A stretch of 64,000 bases of DNA from Sphingopyxis sp. PAMC25046 (GTDB lineage: Bacteria; Pseudomonadota; Alphaproteobacteria; Sphingomonadales; Sphingomonadaceae), in NCBI RefSeq assembly GCF_004795895.1, contig NZ_CP039250.1:4131501-4195500 (forward strand). Reading direction: 5' to 3'. The notes below the pieces were generated by a model. The model saw only the letters and a list, made by a program, of their open reading frames with translations. It did not search any database and was not told the origin of the DNA. The translations under genes and the position numbers were made by a program. Of the stretch, positions 21,833 to 30,413 are shown piece after piece. Each line of letters starts with the position of its first letter. The first letter of the stretch is position 1.

Positions 21833-21878
21833 TCCCTTTTCGTTCGACACTATCGGCCGTTACCAGTATGACGGCGCG

Positions 21879-23807
21879 ATGACCGACCGTCCGCATACGC
21901 CGCTGCTCGACACGGTGGATGTCCCCGCCGACCTCCGCAAGCTGAAGCCCGAAGACCTCCGCCAGTTCGCCGACGAACTGCGTGCCGAGATGATCTCGGC
22001 GGTCGGCACGACGGGCGGACACCTTGGCTCGGGGCTCGGCGTTGTCGAGCTGACCACCGCGCTCCATTATGTGTTCGACACGCCGCGCGACAAGATCGTG
22101 TGGGACGTCGGCCACCAATGCTATCCGCACAAGATCATCACCGGGCGGCGCGACCGTATCCGCACCTTGCGCACCGGCGGCGGGCTTTCGGGCTTCACCA
22201 AGCGCAGCGAGAGCGAATATGATCCATTCGGCGCCGCGCACAGCTCGACCTCGATCAGTGCGGCGCTCGGCTTCGCGGTCGCCAACAAGCTGACCGGTGC
22301 GTCCGGCCGAGCGATCGCGGTGATCGGCGACGGGTCGATGTCGGCGGGCATGGCCTATGAGGCGATGAACAATGCCAAGCAGGCGGGCAACCGGCTGATC
22401 GTCATCCTGAACGACAACGACATGTCGATCGCGCCGCCGGTGGGCGGGCTTTCGGCCTATCTGGCGAAGCTCGTGTCCTCGCGGCCCTTCGTCGAGCTGC
22501 GCGAGATCGCGCGGCGCTTTGCGCGCAAGCTGCCCGAGCCGCTGCACAAGGCGGCGAAAAAGACCGACGAATATGCGCGCGGCATGGCGATGGGCGGCAC
22601 GCTCTTCGAGGAGCTGGGCTTCTATTATGTCGGGCCGATCGACGGGCATAATCTCGAACATCTGATCCCGGTGCTCGAAAATGTCCGCGACAGCGTGCAC
22701 GGTCCGGTGCTGATCCACGCGGTAACCAAGAAGGGCAAGGGCTATGCCCCCGCCGAGGCCGCCGCCGACAAATATCACGGCGTGCAGAAATTCGACGTCA
22801 TCACCGGCGAGCAGGCGAAGGCGCCGCCGGGGCCGCCCGCCTATCAGAATGTCTTCGGCGAAACGCTCGCCAAGCTTGCCGAGACCGACAAGAGGATCGT
22901 CGCGATCACCGCGGCGATGCCGTCGGGCACGGGGGTCGACAAGTTCGCGAAGGCGCATCCGACGCGCAGCTTCGACGTCGGCATCGCCGAACAGCATGCG
23001 GTGACGTTCGCGGCGGGGCTCGCGGCGCAGGGGATGCGGCCGTTCGCGGCGATCTATTCGACCTTCCTCCAGCGCGCCTATGACCAGGTCGTGCATGATG
23101 TCGCGATCCAGAACCTGCCGGTGCGTTTCGCGATCGACCGTGCGGGGCTCGTCGGCGCCGACGGTTCGACGCACGCGGGCTCGTTCGACGTCACCTATCT
23201 CGCGACCCTGCCCAATTTTGTCGTGATGGCGGCCGCCGACGAGGCCGAGCTGGTCCATATGACCTATACCGCGGCCGAGTATGACGCGGGGCCGATCGCC
23301 TTCCGCTATCCGCGCGGCAACGGCACCGGGGTGGCGCTGCCCGAGGTTCCCGAAAAGCTGGAGATCGGCAAGGGGCGCGTCGTGCGCAGCGGCAAGACCG
23401 TCGCGATATTCTCGCTCGGCACGCGGCTCGCCGAGGCGCTGAAAGCCGCCGATACGCTCGAAGCGCGGGGCCTGTCGACGAGCGTGATCGACCTCCGCTT
23501 CGCCAAGCCGCTCGACGAGGAGCTGATCCGCAAGACGCTCGCGGCCCATGAGGTCTGCGTGACGATCGAGGAAGGCAGCATCGGTGGGCTCGGCGCGCAT
23601 GTGCTGACGCTCGCGAGCGACGAGGGACTGATCGACGCGGGGCTGAAGCTGCGCACGATGCGCCTGCCCGACGTCTTCCAGGACCAGGACAAGCCCGAGC
23701 TGCAATATGACGCGGCGGGGCTCAACGCGCCGCAGATCGTCGACACGGTGCTGAAGGCGCTGCGTCACAACAGCGCGGGGGTCGAGGAAGCGGGCGTTCG
23801 GGCTTGA
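21879..23807 (+). CDS. dxs: 1-deoxy-D-xylulose-5-phosphate synthase
   Basis: 642 residues from ATG 21879 ([19 protein letters not shown]), the usual N-terminus. Joins pyruvate and glyceraldehyde-3-phosphate using thiamine diphosphate and Mg2+, the first step of the MEP isoprenoid pathway, which supplies carotenoids, hopanoids and quinones. The thiamine-binding [17 protein letters not shown] motif is near residue 150 and the catalytic H of [11 protein letters not shown] near 50. The transketolase central and C-terminal domains follow, with [18 protein letters not shown]. thiC and its TPP riboswitch later in the window supply the cofactor, although the genes are far apart. Confidence 0.97.
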   Translation: MTDRPHTPLLDTVDVPADLRKLKPEDLRQFADELRAEMISAVGTTGGHLGSGLGVVELTTALHYVFDTPRDKIVWDVGHQCYPHKIITGRRDRIRTLRTGGGLSGFTKRSESEYDPFGAAHSSTSISAALGFAVANKLTGASGRAIAVIGDGSMSAGMAYEAMNNAKQAGNRLIVILNDNDMSIAPPVGGLSAYLAKLVSSRPFVELREIARRFARKLPEPLHKAAKKTDEYARGMAMGGTLFEELGFYYVGPIDGHNLEHLIPVLENVRDSVHGPVLIHAVTKKGKGYAPAEAAADKYHGVQKFDVITGEQAKAPPGPPAYQNVFGETLAKLAETDKRIVAITAAMPSGTGVDKFAKAHPTRSFDVGIAEQHAVTFAAGLAAQGMRPFAAIYSTFLQRAYDQVVHDVAIQNLPVRFAIDRAGLVGADGSTHAGSFDVTYLATLPNFVVMAAADEAELVHMTYTAAEYDAGPIAFRYPRGNGTGVALPEVPEKLEIGKGRVVRSGKTVAIFSLGTRLAEALKAADTLEARGLSTSVIDLRFAKPLDEELIRKTLAAHEVCVTIEEGSIGGLGAHVLTLASDEGLIDAGLKLRTMRLPDVFQDQDKPELQYDAAGLNAPQIVDTVLKALRHNSAGVEEAGVRA

Positions 23808-23828
23808 GGGGGCCAAAATGCAAGTTGA

Positions 23829-24017
23829 AAGACTGGGAAAGCGTCTGGCTACGGCATAGCGAAGGCAGCCAAGGGCGACATCGCGGTCACCATCCACTTG
23901 TTCGGCATACAGTAAGCAAATGAGATTGGCCCTTCAGCCAATCAAGTCGCCATAGCCGCCGGAATCAGTGAAAAATACGGAACAGAACTGCGCAAAGGCA
24001 TGAAACTGGCGCGATAG
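23829..24017 (+). pseudogene. Degraded small ORF with one in-frame stop
   Basis: A single reading frame from 23829 to the TAG at 24015-24017 reads KTGKASGYGIAKAAKGDIAV and on through LFGIQ, is broken by TAA at 23913-23915, and then continues sensibly (ANEIGPSANQVAIAAGIS, EKYGTELRKGMKLAR). There is a stop just upstream and no start codon. It looks like the remains of a small gene with frameshifts and stops. The DNA here is less GC-rich than its neighbours. The family is not recognised. It lies in the 270-bp gap between dxs and the thioesterase gene. Confidence 0.4.
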
Positions 24018-24077
24018 GTTACGTTGAAGAATCGCTGACCGCGAGAAGTCGGTGGCGCGCCCATAGGCTCCCGAAGC

Positions 24078-24521
24078 TTATTTCCGCTGGCCCACCGGAA
24101 CGATCGTCGCCTGCGCGATCGCGCAGCGGCGCGGTTCGTCGCCTTTGCTTTCAGCCCAGACGTCGGCGCGGACGATCGCCTGCCTTTTGCCCGCCTTGAT
24201 CACCGTCCCGCGCGCGCGCAAATGGCTGCCCTTCGCGGGGGCAAGGAAGTTGATCGTATAGCTGCCGGTGACGACGTCGCCGATGACGCTGGACGCCGCC
24301 CAGGCGCAGGCATTGTCGGCCATCAATCCGACGATCGCGCCGTGCGCATAGCCGTGATGCTGGGTCATGTCGGGGCGCAGCGCGAGCAGCAATTCGGACT
24401 CGCCATCGAAGCAGCGCAGCGGTTCGACGCCGAGGAAGGCGGTGAAGCCCGAGGCGTCGACCGCGACGCTTTTCATATAGGCGACGGCTTCGTCGTTATT
24501 GGCGAATTGGTGGCCGCGCAT
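24078..24521 (-). CDS. PaaI-type hotdog thioesterase
   Basis: 147 residues. A hotdog-fold protein with the signature H-H-G-Y-A-H-G-A-I-V-G-L-M-A-D near residues 55-70, where the Asp and surrounding Gly/His match the PaaI acyl-CoA thioesterase active site. The second strand set GSYTINFLAPAKG and the terminal RCAIAQATIVPV are also typical. It hydrolyses an acyl-CoA; the substrate is unknown. It is divergent from the HxlR-type regulator gene, with two matching operator-like palindromes in the 79-bp gap, so it is probably the regulated target. Confidence 0.88.
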   Translation of the reverse strand: MRGHQFANNDEAVAYMKSVAVDASGFTAFLGVEPLRCFDGESELLLALRPDMTQHHGYAHGAIVGLMADNACAWAASSVIGDVVTGSYTINFLAPAKGSHLRARGTVIKAGKRQAIVRADVWAESKGDEPRRCAIAQATIVPVGQRK

Positions 24522-24537
24522 GGGAGAGCATCCTATT

Positions 24538-24554
24538 AGTCTGTAACGCAGACT
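24538..24554. promoter_or_regulatory. Operator-like palindrome 1 (HxlR/thioesterase gap)
   Basis: AGTCTGTAACGCAGACT is a perfect 6-bp inverted repeat around 5 bases. The pattern AGTCT-N6-CAGACTT recurs at 24583-24600, about 45 bp further on (roughly four helical turns). It suggests paired binding sites for the adjacent HxlR-type protein. Confidence 0.6.
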
Positions 24555-24581
24555 TTATCGCCGGTTGCGCCGCATGGCGTC

Positions 24582-24600
24582 AAGTCTTAAATCCAGACTT
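24582..24600. promoter_or_regulatory. Operator-like palindrome 2, next to the HxlR start codon
   Basis: AAGTCT-taaatcc-AGACTT, the second copy of AGTCT-N6-CAGACTT, ending directly at the ATG of the regulator gene. This position would let the regulator repress itself. Confidence 0.6.
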
Positions 24601-24951
24601 ATGAAGGACTATGTGCCCTCGCGTTCGCCCTGCGCCGTCGGCCGCGCGTCGCGACTGCTCGGCGACCGCTGGGTGCTGCTGATCCTGCGCGAAGCGTTTC
24701 TGGGGATCGATCGCTTCGAGGATTTCCTCGGCCGGCTCGACATTTCGCGCGCCGCGCTGACCTCGCGGCTCGGCTGGATGGTCGCGGCCGGGGTCCTCGA
24801 ACGCGTGCCGCCCGAGGGCAAGCGCGCGCTATACCGGCTGACGCCCGCGGGCGAGGCGCTGCGCCCCGCCTATGACGCGATCAAGGCGTGGGGCGACATA
24901 TGGCTGCCGCGCGCAGAAGAGGCGATGGGCGATGGAGACATGCCGATCTGA
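24601..24951 (+). CDS. HxlR-family transcriptional regulator
   Basis: 116 residues from ATG 24601; longer starts at 24565 and 24574 would run through the second operator palindrome, so I prefer this one. A winged-helix protein with the HxlR signatures C-A-V-G-R-A-S-R-L-L-G-D-R-W-V-L-L-I-L-R near the start (one conserved N-terminal Cys, often redox- or aldehyde-sensing in this family), DISRAALTSRLGWMVAAGVLE recognition region and YRLTPAGEAL wing. It probably represses itself and the divergent thioesterase gene. The ligand is unknown. Confidence 0.88.
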   Translation: MKDYVPSRSPCAVGRASRLLGDRWVLLILREAFLGIDRFEDFLGRLDISRAALTSRLGWMVAAGVLERVPPEGKRALYRLTPAGEALRPAYDAIKAWGDIWLPRAEEAMGDGDMPI

Positions 24952-24980
24952 GGTCGGGTTCGACCGGAAGGCGCCGTTGA

Positions 24981-25202
24981 TCCTCCCTGTGCCGCAGGCA
25001 TGGGGAGGTGGCAGCGCCCTTCGACTGCCTTGCAGGCGCTCGGGATAAACTGCGCCTTCGGCGTAGCGCTGACGGAGGGGCTAATGGCACACCGTCGCGG
25101 CCCCTCCACCATCGCCTGCGGCGCCTCGCGGGAAGCAACGCGCCCCGCGCGTTGCTTTTACCCCTCTCGCTCCCCCTCCCCATGGCTTCGCTACAGGGAG
25201 GA
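24981..25202. repeat. 222-bp inverted-repeat element
   Basis: The end segments TCCTCCCTGTGCCGCAGGCA (from 24981) and TGGCTTCGCTACAGGGAGGA (to 25202) are imperfect inverted repeats, extended inward by TGGGGAGG / CCTCCCCA. A nested pair (GGAGGGGC at about 25075 and GCCCCTCC at about 25099) lies inside. There is no coding frame of note. It looks like a small non-autonomous element and, with the palindrome at 25215-25286, fills the 353-bp gap between the HxlR gene and the lipoprotein gene. Confidence 0.6.
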
Positions 25203-25214
25203 TAGATTCCCCGC

Positions 25215-25286
25215 CGTCATCCCGGACTTGATCCGGGATCAACGACGACGGTGCGGTTATGGATCCCGGATCAAGTCCGGGATGAC
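25215..25286. repeat. Palindromic intergenic repeat (type C)
   Basis: CGTCATCCCGGACTTGATCC... and its exact reverse complement ...GGATCAAGTCCGGGATGACG, 26-bp arms and a loop of about 20 bases. Most regular copy of the commonest repeat family in the window; others are at 29408, 36221, 51918 and, in composite form, 7755 and 62567. Confidence 0.9.
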
Positions 25287-25304
25287 GAAGTTGGGTTAAA
25301 CGCC

Positions 25305-25724
25305 TTACGCGCCGGGGATCGACGCCTGCGCGTCGCGGCCGTCGCCTTCGGGGGCGGCGAGGATGTCGCGGACGACGAGGCCCTTGTCCACGACCTGCGT
25401 GCCGGGGCTGCCGACCGCGCTCCGGATGCCGGGGTCGGCGCGCTGGCCGTCGGCGGCGCCGATGACCTGCGTCTCGCTCGCGCTACGCTGCGACGCGCCG
25501 CCGAAGAGCGCGCGGAGCGTCTGTTCGGCGGTCGATTCGCCGCCGGGGCGCGCGGTGCCGGGCGCGGGCGGGGTCAGCGCGAAATCGGGCGGCACGACGA
25601 GCGGCGCCTGGCGCGACACCATCATCTCGTCGGGGCGGTCGCGGCTGAACAGGCTGTTCGACCCGCAGGCCGACAGGGTGGTGGCAAGAATCGAGGCTGC
25701 CAGGATGGCGGTGGTCCGGTTCAC
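25305..25724 (-). CDS. DUF3035 lipoprotein (BamF-like)
   Basis: 139 residues, starting at GTG 25722-25724 with AGGAG about ten bases upstream. Lipoprotein signal ending in the lipobox LSAC (Cys at about 20), then S-R-D-R-P-D-E-M-M-V-S-R-Q-A-P-L-V-V-P-P-D-F-A-L, the hallmark of the DUF3035 family. In alphaproteobacteria this family has been assigned as BamF, an outer-membrane accessory of the beta-barrel assembly machine. The rest is low-complexity Pro/Gly/Ala/Asp. It is the last gene of the ileS-lspA unit, 25 bp after lspA. Signal peptidase II encoded next door would process it. Confidence 0.85.
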   Translation of the reverse strand: MNRTTAILAASILATTLSACGSNSLFSRDRPDEMMVSRQAPLVVPPDFALTPPAPGTARPGGESTAEQTLRALFGGASQRSASETQVIGAADGQRADPGIRSAVGSPGTQVVDKGLVVRDILAAPEGDGRDAQASIPGA

Positions 25725-25749
25725 GTCAAAAAACTCCTATGCGCCCCGT

Positions 25750-26271
25750 TTACTCGGCGGACGGCTTGGCGTCCGCGGCTGGGGCCTTTTCGCCCAAGAG
25801 CAGCGCGCGCGCAACCAGCAAAAGCACGCCGAGCGTGATGCACGCATCGGCGACGTTGAAGATCATGAAGGGGCGGAAATCGCCGAAATGCAGGTCGGCG
25901 AAGTCGACGACATAGCCGAAGCGCACGCGGTCGACGATATTGCCGAGCGCGCCGCCGAGGATCATCGCGAGCGCGATCACATCGCCCTTCGCCTGTTCGC
26001 GCGTCATCCAGAAGGCGACCGCGGCGGCGACGATCCCGGTCACCGCGACGAGCGTCCAGCGCGTCGTGTCGGTGCAGCTCGCGAACATCGACAGCGAAAT
26101 GCCGCAGTTTTCGGCCCAGGTCAGGTTGAAGAAGCTGGTGAGCTCAATCTGCCCCTTGGGTTCGAGCGACAGCGGAACCGTGATCACCCATTTGGTAATC
26201 TGGTCGAGAACGAAGGCGACCGCGGCGAAGATCAGGCCGAAGCGCAGATAGGGCGAACGTTGGCTGCTCAT
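25750..26271 (-). CDS. lspA: Lipoprotein signal peptidase (signal peptidase II)
   Basis: 173 residues from ATG 26269-26271, overlapping the ileS stop (ATGA). Four membrane segments, with the family motifs DQITKW near residue 23, FNLTWAENCGISLSMF near 50, and the catalytic aspartates in GALGNIVDRVRFGYVVDF and FNVADACITLG. An aspartic peptidase of the inner membrane that cleaves prolipoproteins ahead of the lipidated cysteine. The order ileS-lspA is conserved in many Proteobacteria. The open frame runs further upstream within ileS, which is not real coding. Confidence 0.96.
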   Translation of the reverse strand: MSSQRSPYLRFGLIFAAVAFVLDQITKWVITVPLSLEPKGQIELTSFFNLTWAENCGISLSMFASCTDTTRWTLVAVTGIVAAAVAFWMTREQAKGDVIALAMILGGALGNIVDRVRFGYVVDFADLHFGDFRPFMIFNVADACITLGVLLLVARALLLGEKAPAADAKPSAE

Positions 26272-29200
26272 GCCGCGGTCAATACCGTGTCGCAGCGATT
26301 GCACAAGCTGCCGTCGGCCTCGACTTCGGGCAGGTGGCGCCAGCAGCGGCCGCATTTGTGGTTTTCGGTTTTCTCCACGCGCCATCCGGTGTCGGGTAAC
26401 GCTTGGATCATATTTTCCGGCATGGGCTCAACGGTGACTTTCGAGACAATGAAAATTTCGTCGATCGGAATCGATCCAAGAATTTCCAAGTCTGATTCAT
26501 GCGCCGAAGCAATAACGACTTCCGCCTCTAGGCTGGAACCCAGAATCTTAGCGCGCCGCTTCTCCTCAATGGATAGCATAGCGCGTTCACGAATCTTACG
26601 GACACGCGCCCACTTCTCCTTCAACTCGTCATTCCCGCGAAAGCGGGAACCCAGTGTGGCGTCAGCCGACGCAGACTCTGGGTCCCCGCTTTCGCGGGGA
26701 TGACGAAGGGTGGAGAGGTCGGGCAGCACGGGCCACTCCAGCAAATGCACGCTGCCCGCATCGGGATAGCGCGTCCCCCACACTTCCTCACTGGTGAACA
26801 CCAGCACCGGCGCCGCATAGCGCACCAGCGCGTGGAACAGCACGTCGAGCACGCTGCGGTAGGCGCGGCGCGTATCGGTGCCGAGCGGCGCGGCGGGGCC
26901 GAGGTCGCAGTAGAGGACGTCCTTGCGGATGTCGAAATAGAAGGCCGACAGATCCTCGTTGCAGAAATCGGCGAGCAAGCGCGTGTATGTGTTATAGTCG
27001 AAGTCATCGACCGCCTGCGCCATCTTCGCGTCGAGGTCGGCGAGCAGCGAGAGCATATAGCGTTCGAGCTCGGGCATCGCCGCAACGTCGGTGACGCGTT
27101 CCTCTTCGCTGAACCCGTCGAGCGCGCCGAGCAGATAGCGGAAGGTGTTGCGCAGCTTGCGATACTGGTCGGCGACCCCGGTCAGGATCTCCTTGCCGAT
27201 GCGATGGTCCTCGGTGAAGTCGACCGACAGCGCCCACAGGCGGAGGATGTCGGCGCCATAGTCGCGCATCAGGTCGATCGGGCTGATCGTGTTGCCCAAG
27301 GACTTGGACATTTTGAAGCCCTTGGCGTCCATCGTGAAGCCGTGGGTCAGCACCGCCTTGTACGGCGCCTGTCCGCGCGTGCCGCAGCTTTCGAGCAGCG
27401 ACGACTGGAACCAGCCGCGATGCTGGTCGCTGCCCTCGAGATAGAGGTCGGCGCTGTGGGTGCCGCCGTCGTGGCGGACGAGCGCGGGCCATTTGCCGCT
27501 TTCGAGCACGAAAGCGTGGGTGCAGCCCGAATCGAACCAGACGTCGAGAATGTCGGTGATGCGCTCGTAATCGGCGGCGTTGTACGCGTCGCCGAGATAT
27601 TCCTGCGCGCGCGCGTCCGACCATGCATCGACGCCACCCTCGCGCACCGCCGCGACGATGCGGTCGTTGACGATCGGGTCGTTGAGATATTGCCCGGTCT
27701 TGCGGTCGACGAACAGCGTGATCGGTACGCCCCACGCGCGCTGGCGGCTGAGCACCCAGTCGGGGCGGTCCTTGACCATGCTGCCGATGCGGTTGCGGCC
27801 CTTTTCGGGGACGAAGCGCGTGCGCTCGATCGCGTGCATCGCGGCCTGCCGCAAGGTCGGCGCGTCGCAGAGATCCTCCTCATGCGGGTTGATCGCGCCG
27901 CCTTCGGATTCCCAGCGCTGCTCGCGCGGCGCCTTGGGCTCGATATGCGTCATCACCTTGTCCATCGGCACGAACCATTGCGGGGTGCAGCGATAGATGA
28001 CCTTGGCTTTCGAGCGCCAGCTGTGCGGATAGCTGTGCTTGTAATCGGCGCTCGCGGCGAGGAGCGCGCCGGCTTCGCGGAGGTCGGTGCAGATCGGGCC
28101 GTCGGGGGCGTTGAACTTCGGGTTGATCACCGATCCCTGACCGCCGAGCCAGCCCCAGTCCGCGCGGTACTTGCCGTCGCCCTCGACCGCGAAGACGGGG
28201 TCGAGCCCGTTCGCCTTGCACAGGTCGAAGTCGTCCTCGCCGTGATCGGGCGACATATGGACGAGCCCGGTGCCGCTGTCGGTGGTGACGAAATCGCCCG
28301 CGAGGAAGGGCCGCGGGCGCGCAAAGAAGCCGCCGAGCGCGTGCATCGGGTGGCGGGCGATGGTGCCGGCGAGGTCGGCGCCTTTGATCTGTTTCTTGGT
28401 GATATCGCGCAAGTCGTCTGCGACGTCTCCGCTGCTATCGCGGGAAAGAATACGGAGATCACGGCCGGTTCGAGCGCGAAAGCTCTCAAACAAGTCAAAT
28501 GCGATCAGGAATTTCGAACCATCCTCCGCATCTTCGACCAGATGATAATAAACGTCCGGCCCATAGGCCAAGGCCTGGTTGACCGGGATCGTCCACGGCG
28601 TGGTCGTCCAGATCACCGCATGCGCGCCGACCAACTCGGCGATCGGGCTTTCGACGATCTCGAACGCCACATCGATCTGCGTCGAGACGATATCCTCATA
28701 TTCGATCTCGGCCTCGGCGAGCGCGGTCTTTTCGACCGGCGACCACATCACCGGCTTGGCGCCGCGATAGAGCATGTCGTTCGCGGCGAATTTGAGCAGT
28801 TCGCGCACGATGGTGGCCTCGGCCGCATAATCCATCGTGAGATAGGGATGGTCCCAGTCGCCGCCGATGCCGAGGCGCTTCAGTTGTTCCCTTTGGGTGT
28901 CGACCCAATGCTGCGCATAGGCGCGGCATTCGGCGCGGAATTCCTCGACCGGAACCTCGTCCTTGTTGAGCTTTTTCTTGCGATATTGCTCCTCGACCTT
29001 CCACTCGATCGGCAGGCCGTGGCAATCCCAGCCGGGCACATAAGGAGCATCCTTGCCCTTCAGCGTCTGGGTGCGGACGACCATGTCCTTGAGGATATGG
29101 TTGAGCGCATGGCCGATGTGCATGTCGCCATTGGCATAGGGCGGGCCGTCGTGGAGGATGAACTGGTCGCGGCCCCTACGGGCTTTGCGAATCTGGCCCT

Positions 29201-29336
29201 CGAGATTGGCTTCGAGCCATTTCGCCAGAATCAGCGGTTCCTTCTGCGGCAGGCCGGCCTTCATCGGAAAGTCGGTCTTGGGCAGGAATACGGTGTCGCG
29301 GTAGTCGCGCTGCTCGGTTGCGGGCGTATCGGTCAT
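26268..29336 (-). CDS. ileS: Isoleucine--tRNA ligase with an in-frame palindromic repeat
   Basis: 1022 residues. Class I synthetase charging tRNA-Ile, with editing of valine. The HIGH motif is in DMHIGHALNH near residue 75 and KMSKS in GFKMSKSLGN near 680. The C-terminal zinc site has two CxxC pairs (CGRCW and CNRCD). A type A palindromic repeat of 81 bp (27 codons, 26626-26706) sits in frame at residues 878-904 and reads HPRESGDPE... GSRFRGND, in the linker after the anticodon-binding domain and before the KWARVRKIRERA helix. The frame is kept, so the enzyme is presumably functional. Stop overlaps the lspA start. Confidence 0.96.
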   Translation of the reverse strand: MTDTPATEQRDYRDTVFLPKTDFPMKAGLPQKEPLILAKWLEANLEGQIRKARRGRDQFILHDGPPYANGDMHIGHALNHILKDMVVRTQTLKGKDAPYVPGWDCHGLPIEWKVEEQYRKKKLNKDEVPVEEFRAECRAYAQHWVDTQREQLKRLGIGGDWDHPYLTMDYAAEATIVRELLKFAANDMLYRGAKPVMWSPVEKTALAEAEIEYEDIVSTQIDVAFEIVESPIAELVGAHAVIWTTTPWTIPVNQALAYGPDVYYHLVEDAEDGSKFLIAFDLFESFRARTGRDLRILSRDSSGDVADDLRDITKKQIKGADLAGTIARHPMHALGGFFARPRPFLAGDFVTTDSGTGLVHMSPDHGEDDFDLCKANGLDPVFAVEGDGKYRADWGWLGGQGSVINPKFNAPDGPICTDLREAGALLAASADYKHSYPHSWRSKAKVIYRCTPQWFVPMDKVMTHIEPKAPREQRWESEGGAINPHEEDLCDAPTLRQAAMHAIERTRFVPEKGRNRIGSMVKDRPDWVLSRQRAWGVPITLFVDRKTGQYLNDPIVNDRIVAAVREGGVDAWSDARAQEYLGDAYNAADYERITDILDVWFDSGCTHAFVLESGKWPALVRHDGGTHSADLYLEGSDQHRGWFQSSLLESCGTRGQAPYKAVLTHGFTMDAKGFKMSKSLGNTISPIDLMRDYGADILRLWALSVDFTEDHRIGKEILTGVADQYRKLRNTFRYLLGALDGFSEEERVTDVAAMPELERYMLSLLADLDAKMAQAVDDFDYNTYTRLLADFCNEDLSAFYFDIRKDVLYCDLGPAAPLGTDTRRAYRSVLDVLFHALVRYAAPVLVFTSEEVWGTRYPDAGSVHLLEWPVLPDLSTLRHPRESGDPESASADATLGSRFRGNDELKEKWARVRKIRERAMLSIEEKRRAKILGSSLEAEVVIASAHESDLEILGSIPIDEIFIVSKVTVEPMPENMIQALPDTGWRVEKTENHKCGRCWRHLPEVEADGSLCNRCDTVLTAA
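26626..26706. repeat. Type A palindromic repeat inside the ileS coding frame
   Basis: Left arm TCGTCATTCCCGCGAAAGCG... (26626-26654) and right arm ...CGCTTTCGCGGGGATGACGA (26678-26706) are inverted with two mismatches. The same family lies free at 14389-14470. The insert is a multiple of three and lacks stops in the ileS frame, so it is translated as 27 residues. Confidence 0.9.
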
Positions 29337-29407
29337 GGTGCGCGGCGCTTAGCGCAGATTCGGGCGGGAGCAAAGCTTATGGGCGCCGAAGGCGACTCCC
29401 GCCCCAT

Positions 29408-29481
29408 TCGTCATTCCGGACTTGATCCGGAAGCCATTCCGGCCTCGCTGCATGGACCCCGGATCAGGTCCGGGGTGACGA
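29408..29481. repeat. Palindromic intergenic repeat (type C)
   Basis: TCGTCATTCCGGACTTGATC... against ...GGACCCCGGATCAGGTCCGG and GGTGACGA, with several mismatches. It lies between ribF and ileS, probably separating or processing their transcripts. Confidence 0.8.
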
Positions 29482-29486
29482 TGATG

Positions 29487-30413
29487 TTATAAGTCGGCGA
29501 GAAACATTTTCGCCGCGTCGCAATCCGCCGCGATCTGCCCCATCAGCGCATCCATGCTGTCATACTTCGCTTCCGGCCGGATAAAGGCGTGGAAGGCGAC
29601 GTCGATTTCCTGCCCGTAGAGGTCTTCGGCGAAATCAAAGAAATGCGGTTCGAGCAATTCCTTCGGCGGATCGAAGCTGGGACGGATGCCAAGGTTGGCG
29701 GCGCCCTTCAGCATGCGCCCGTCGGAGAGTTTTCCGGTGACGGCGTAAATGCCGTAGCGCGGGCGCAGATATTGCCCCATTTCGATATTCGCGGTCGGGA
29801 AACCGAGCAGGCGGCCATTCTTGTCGCCGTGCTGGACGATGCCGCGCACCGTGAAGGGACGCGTGAGCAGACGCGTCGCGGTTGCGCAGTCGCCCGCTTG
29901 CAGCGCCTCGCGGATGCGGCTCGACGAGATCACCGCCTCGTCTTCGACCGGCGCGACCATTTCGGTGAAGAAACCGAGGCGGCGCGCATGGTCGGCGAGC
30001 GTGACGACATTGCCGCCGCGCCCCTTGCCGAAGACGAAGTCGGCGCCGGTGACGACCCCCGCGGCGCCATAGCGATCGAGCAGCAGCCCCGTGATGAAAT
30101 CCTCGGCGCTCGTGCCCGCGAGCGCGGCGTCGAACGGAAGCACGAGCATCGCATCGGCGCCCGCGGCGGCGAACAACTCCTGCCGCTGGTCGAGCGTGGT
30201 GAGGCGGAAGGGCGGCACGTCGGGCTTGAAGAAGCGCACCGGATGCGGGTCGAAGGTCGCGACGATCGCCGGGCGCCCCTCATCCTTCGCATGGCGCACC
30301 GCGCGGCCGACGACCGCCTGATGCCCGGCATGGAAGCCGTCGAAATTGCCAAGCGCGATCACCCCGCCGCGCAAATCGCCTTCGATGCGCTGGTGGCCGT
30401 CGAGGCGGATCAT
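29487..30413 (-). CDS. ribF: Bifunctional riboflavin kinase / FAD synthetase
   Basis: 308 residues. The N-terminal FAD synthetase domain has IALGNFDGFHAGHQAVV (nucleotidyltransferase GxFDGxHxGH) and the later EVISSSRIREAL-type segment (here EAVISSSRIREAL). The C-terminal riboflavin kinase domain has VRGIVQHGDKNGRLLGFPTANIE, with the PTAN flavin/ATP site, and the FDFAEDLYG segment. Converts riboflavin to FMN and FAD in the cytosol. ATG 30411-30413 overlaps the dipeptidase stop by four bases, so the genes are coupled. ribF ahead of ileS-lspA is a widespread order. Confidence 0.96.
   Translation of the reverse strand: MIRLDGHQRIEGDLRGGVIALGNFDGFHAGHQAVVGRAVRHAKDEGRPAIVATFDPHPVRFFKPDVPPFRLTTLDQRQELFAAAGADAMLVLPFDAALAGTSAEDFITGLLLDRYGAAGVVTGADFVFGKGRGGNVVTLADHARRLGFFTEMVAPVEDEAVISSSRIREALQAGDCATATRLLTRPFTVRGIVQHGDKNGRLLGFPTANIEMGQYLRPRYGIYAVTGKLSDGRMLKGAANLGIRPSFDPPKELLEPHFFDFAEDLYGQEIDVAFHAFIRPEAKYDSMDALMGQIAADCDAAKMFLADL

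Noticed and set aside
26700..29492. 930-codon frame opposite ileS
   Set aside because: Same shadow effect. The ileS signatures on the minus strand are unambiguous.
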